64,000 bases of DNA from Mesorhizobium sp. Root552. Lineage in GTDB: Bacteria > Pseudomonadota > Alphaproteobacteria > Rhizobiales > Rhizobiaceae. Within the stretch, counting starts at the first letter, position 1, and the number at the start of each line of letters is the position of its first letter. The position numbers and the translations under genes are program-made. Below, one piece after another: positions 61,831 through 64,000 of this stretch. The stretch spans positions 2,656-66,655 of the forward strand of contig NZ_LMFV01000062.1 in NCBI RefSeq assembly GCF_001427285.1, given 5' to 3'. The notes beneath the pieces were generated by a model. It was not told where the DNA came from. It did not search any database and saw only the letters and a program-made list of their open reading frames with translations.

Positions 61831-63315
61831 ATGTCGCAAACGTTGCATCCCGTCGACGAGGTCTTGCCTGCACCGAGATTGTTTACGCTCGGTCTGCAGC
61901 ATGTTCTTGTCATGTATGCTGGCGCTATTGCCGTGCCGCTTATCGTGGGCAGGGCGCTGCAGCTTGAGCCGGCTGACGTCGCATTCCTGATTTCGGCGGA
62001 TCTGTTTGTGTGCGGCATCGCCTCGATCCTGCAATCGCTTGGCGCCACGCAATGGTTTGGCATCAAGCTTCCGGTCATGATGGGCGTTACCTTCGCCGCG
62101 GTCGGCCCTATGGTCTCTATGGCCATAGCAAACCCCGGTGTTGAAGGCGCTCGCATGATATTTGGCGCCATCATTGGCGCTGGCATCATCACCATTCTTA
62201 TCGCGCCGTTCGTCAGCCGTATGCTGAAGCTGTTTCCGCCAGTGGTGACGGGAACCATCATTCTGGTCATCGGCGTGTCGTTGATGAAGATCGGCATCAA
62301 CTGGATTTTCGGCCTGCCAGTCGGCCCGACAGCGCCTAAGATCGTCAACCCCGAGCATGCTGCATGGCTGCAATCGATAACCGGAGCAGCGACTGCCACT
62401 GGTTCGACGGTTCCGGCGGTGCCTGCCGGTCTGGCACTGGCGCCTACGGTGCCGAATGCGGCCTATGCGCCGGTTTCCAATATCGTCCTGTCACTCGTAG
62501 TTCTGGCCGTCATCATCGGCGTTGCCCGCTATGCCAAGGGCTTCTTGTCGAATGTCGCGGTTCTGGTTGGCATCGTCGTCGGCGGTCTGATCGCCGCTTC
62601 TCTCGGCATGATGCATTTCGAAAAGGTGGCGAACGCCGCGTGGTTCGCGCCGATCATGCCATTCCACTTCGGCACTCCGATCTTCGATCCGATCCTTATC
62701 GTGACCATGGTGCTGGTGATGGTCGTGGTGATGATCGAATCGACCGGCATGTTCCTGGCGTTGGGCGAAATGACCGACAAGCAGATAACCCGACCCATGT
62801 TGTCGGCCGGCCTCAGGATGGATGGTCTTGGCACCATGCTGGGCGGCATCTTCAACACCTTCCCCTACACCAGCTTCTCGCAGAATGTCGGCCTCGTCGG
62901 GGTCACCGGCATCCGTAGCCGCTTCGTCTGCGTTGCCGGCGGCGTCATCATGGTGGTGCTCGGCCTCATCCCGAAGATGGGGGCGCTGGTGGAGGCGTTG
63001 CCGACGGTGGTGCTTGGCGGTGCCGGTATTGTCATGTTCGGCATGGTTGCCGCGACCGGTATCCGTATTCTCTCGGCCGTGGACTTCAAGCGCAACCGCA
63101 ACAATCTCTTCATTGTCGCCATTTCGCTTGGTTTCGGCATGATTCCAGTAGTTGCGCCGGATTTCCATATGTGGCTGCCCAAGACCATCGGCCCGCTGGT
63201 CGATTCAGGTATCTTGCTGGCCTCGATCGCATCGGTTGCGCTCAACCTTGTCTTCAATGGCGCAACCGGTGACGCAGAGGGATTGCGCGAAGCGGCAATG
63301 TCCGCTGAAGCCTAG
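61831..63315 (+). CDS. NCS2-family xanthine/uracil permease
   Basis: A 494-residue inner-membrane nucleobase:proton symporter of the NCS2 (NAT) family with about 14 hydrophobic segments. Signature features are LQHVLVMYAGAIAVPLIVG at the start, QWFGIKLPVMMGVTFA, and NTFPYTSFSQNVGLVGVTGI with the NAT motif. Specificity between uracil, xanthine and uric acid cannot be told. The ATG at 61831 follows GGGGAGGAGG; the frame extends 16 codons further upstream. Confidence 0.92.
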   Translation: MSQTLHPVDEVLPAPRLFTLGLQHVLVMYAGAIAVPLIVGRALQLEPADVAFLISADLFVCGIASILQSLGATQWFGIKLPVMMGVTFAAVGPMVSMAIANPGVEGARMIFGAIIGAGIITILIAPFVSRMLKLFPPVVTGTIILVIGVSLMKIGINWIFGLPVGPTAPKIVNPEHAAWLQSITGAATATGSTVPAVPAGLALAPTVPNAAYAPVSNIVLSLVVLAVIIGVARYAKGFLSNVAVLVGIVVGGLIAASLGMMHFEKVANAAWFAPIMPFHFGTPIFDPILIVTMVLVMVVVMIESTGMFLALGEMTDKQITRPMLSAGLRMDGLGTMLGGIFNTFPYTSFSQNVGLVGVTGIRSRFVCVAGGVIMVVLGLIPKMGALVEALPTVVLGGAGIVMFGMVAATGIRILSAVDFKRNRNNLFIVAISLGFGMIPVVAPDFHMWLPKTIGPLVDSGILLASIASVALNLVFNGATGDAEGLREAAMSAEA

Positions 63316-63335
63316 GATTTGACGATACTCTGATT

Positions 63336-63363
63336 GAAAAGGCCGCCGAGAGGCGGCCTTTTC
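63336..63363. terminator. Bidirectional terminator between permease and VOC genes
   Basis: GAAAAGGCCGCC-GAGA-GGCGGCCTTTTC, a perfect 12-base stem with A and T ends, lies 21 bases past the permease stop and overlaps the VOC gene stop by two bases. Confidence 0.9.
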
Positions 63364-63745
63364 AATTCTGCCGGCGCTCGACCAGGCCGATCGTGTTGCC
63401 GGCAGGGTCCTTGAGAAACGCCATCCACTCGAACTCTCCAGCCGGTCCGAACTGGCCTTCCTTGTCGTGGTGGACAAGCGCGGGTGGGGCGGTGAAAGGC
63501 ACGCCCGCAGCGTTTGCTGCCGCGTGGAAAGCCGCAAGCTCGCTCATATCGAGATAAACGGTTCCCGGCGGCACGCCATCGGTAAAGAACAGCCGCACGC
63601 CATGGGCCACTATGAATGCGATGCCGGGTGGATCGTAGCGTGCATGGACGGAAAGGCCGAGAACATCGCGCCAGAAATCCAGCGTCGCATCGAGATCGCG
63701 TCCCGATGACAGCGCGACCTGACGGACCGCGCCAACCGCCGGCAT
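63362..63745 (-). CDS. VOC-family (glyoxalase-like) protein
   Basis: A 127-residue vicinal oxygen chelate protein from the ATG at 63745. The two beta-alpha-beta3 halves show LDATLDFWRDVLGLSVHARYD and GVPFTAPPALVH, with FEWMAFLKDPAGNTIGLVE at the end. Metal ligands and substrate are not clear; enzymes of this type include glyoxalases, dioxygenases and resistance proteins. Its start is two bases beyond the erpA stop, so they may be cotranscribed. Confidence 0.85.
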   Translation of the reverse strand: MPAVGAVRQVALSSGRDLDATLDFWRDVLGLSVHARYDPPGIAFIVAHGVRLFFTDGVPPGTVYLDMSELAAFHAAANAAGVPFTAPPALVHHDKEGQFGPAGEFEWMAFLKDPAGNTIGLVERRQN

Positions 63746-63747
63746 GT

Positions 63748-64000
63748 CTAGACGGAGAAACTGGTGCCGCAGCCGCACGAAGCGACGGCGTTGGGATTCT
63801 TGATCTGGAAAGACTGGCCCATAAGGTCGTCGACGAAATCGATTACCGATCCGCCCATGTACACCAAGGACAAGTCATCGATCAGAACGGTGGCGCCGTC
63901 CTGCTCTATGGCGACGTCGTCATCGTTTCGGTTCTCGACAAGGTCGAACTTGTAGGAAAAGCCGGAGCAGCCGCCGCCCTCGACGGAGACCCGCAAAGCG
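63748..64000 (-). CDS. erpA: Iron-sulfur cluster insertion protein ErpA (3' part)
   Basis: The last 83 or so codons of an A-type carrier. RVSVEGGGCSGFSYKFDLV supplies the first cysteine and NPNAVASCGCGTSFSV the C-x-C pair that bind the cluster. It delivers iron-sulfur clusters to targets. The gene runs off the right edge, so its start is not visible. Confidence 0.92.
   Translation of the reverse strand, partial: ALRVSVEGGGCSGFSYKFDLVENRNDDDVAIEQDGATVLIDDLSLVYMGGSVIDFVDDLMGQSFQIKNPNAVASCGCGTSFSV

Overview
The window looks like the chromosome of a Mesorhizobium-type alphaproteobacterium (Hyphomicrobiales). The evidence is a periplasmic ExoR-type Sel1 regulator, a glnB-glnA pair with a sigma-54-like promoter, a CIRCE-controlled groES-groL pair, a run of tiny coupled genes ending in a DUF1488 gene that I associate with rhizobia, and a three-domain copper nitrite reductase. 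Species level cannot be read from the sequence.

About 44 kb on the left is accessory DNA. It appears to hold two related phage-like integrative elements in the same orientation, each with its early genes on the minus strand and a plus-strand integration cassette at its right edge. The cassette is built the same way twice: a small protein, a DUF2924 protein, a large serine recombinase and a helix-turn-helix protein, with stop/start codons overlapping (5816-8750 and 41052-43511). The left element runs off the window. Its visible part holds a ParB-type adenine/cytosine methyltransferase, a D5/P4-type primase-helicase, two unknown proteins and an AlpA-like regulator (1-5710). The right element (about 17.4-43.5 kb) is nearly complete: XRE repressor, ImmA/IrrE protease and two unknown proteins; AlpA-like regulator; a replication and recombination block; a second ParB-methyltransferase; and an HK97-type packaging and head block (small and large terminase, portal, ClpP-like protease, capsid, connector, head closure). 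The head block is followed directly by endolysin, a holin-like protein and a small membrane protein. No tail genes are seen, so this is either a decayed prophage or a capsid-making satellite-like element.

Between the two elements (8.8-17.4 kb) lies cargo: a DMT-family transporter bracketed by duplicated ends of the cassette helix-turn-helix gene, then a defence block. There, hsdR and hsdM are intact, but hsdS stops after about 45 codons and is joined to the C-terminal half of a type III-like methyltransferase, followed by a UvrD-type helicase with a RelE-like N-terminal domain. The block is a recombination chimera of two restriction-type loci.

From about 44.1 kb the window returns to core genes: groL-groES, the small-gene operon, tRNA-Ser(GGA), glnA-glnB, NAD(P)H-hydrate repair enzyme, valS, a FadL-type outer membrane protein, exoR, nirK, exodeoxyribonuclease III, a nucleobase permease, a VOC-family protein and the 3' part of erpA. 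Attachment sites of the elements could not be found by eye. Functions rest on motifs and family knowledge; no search was run.
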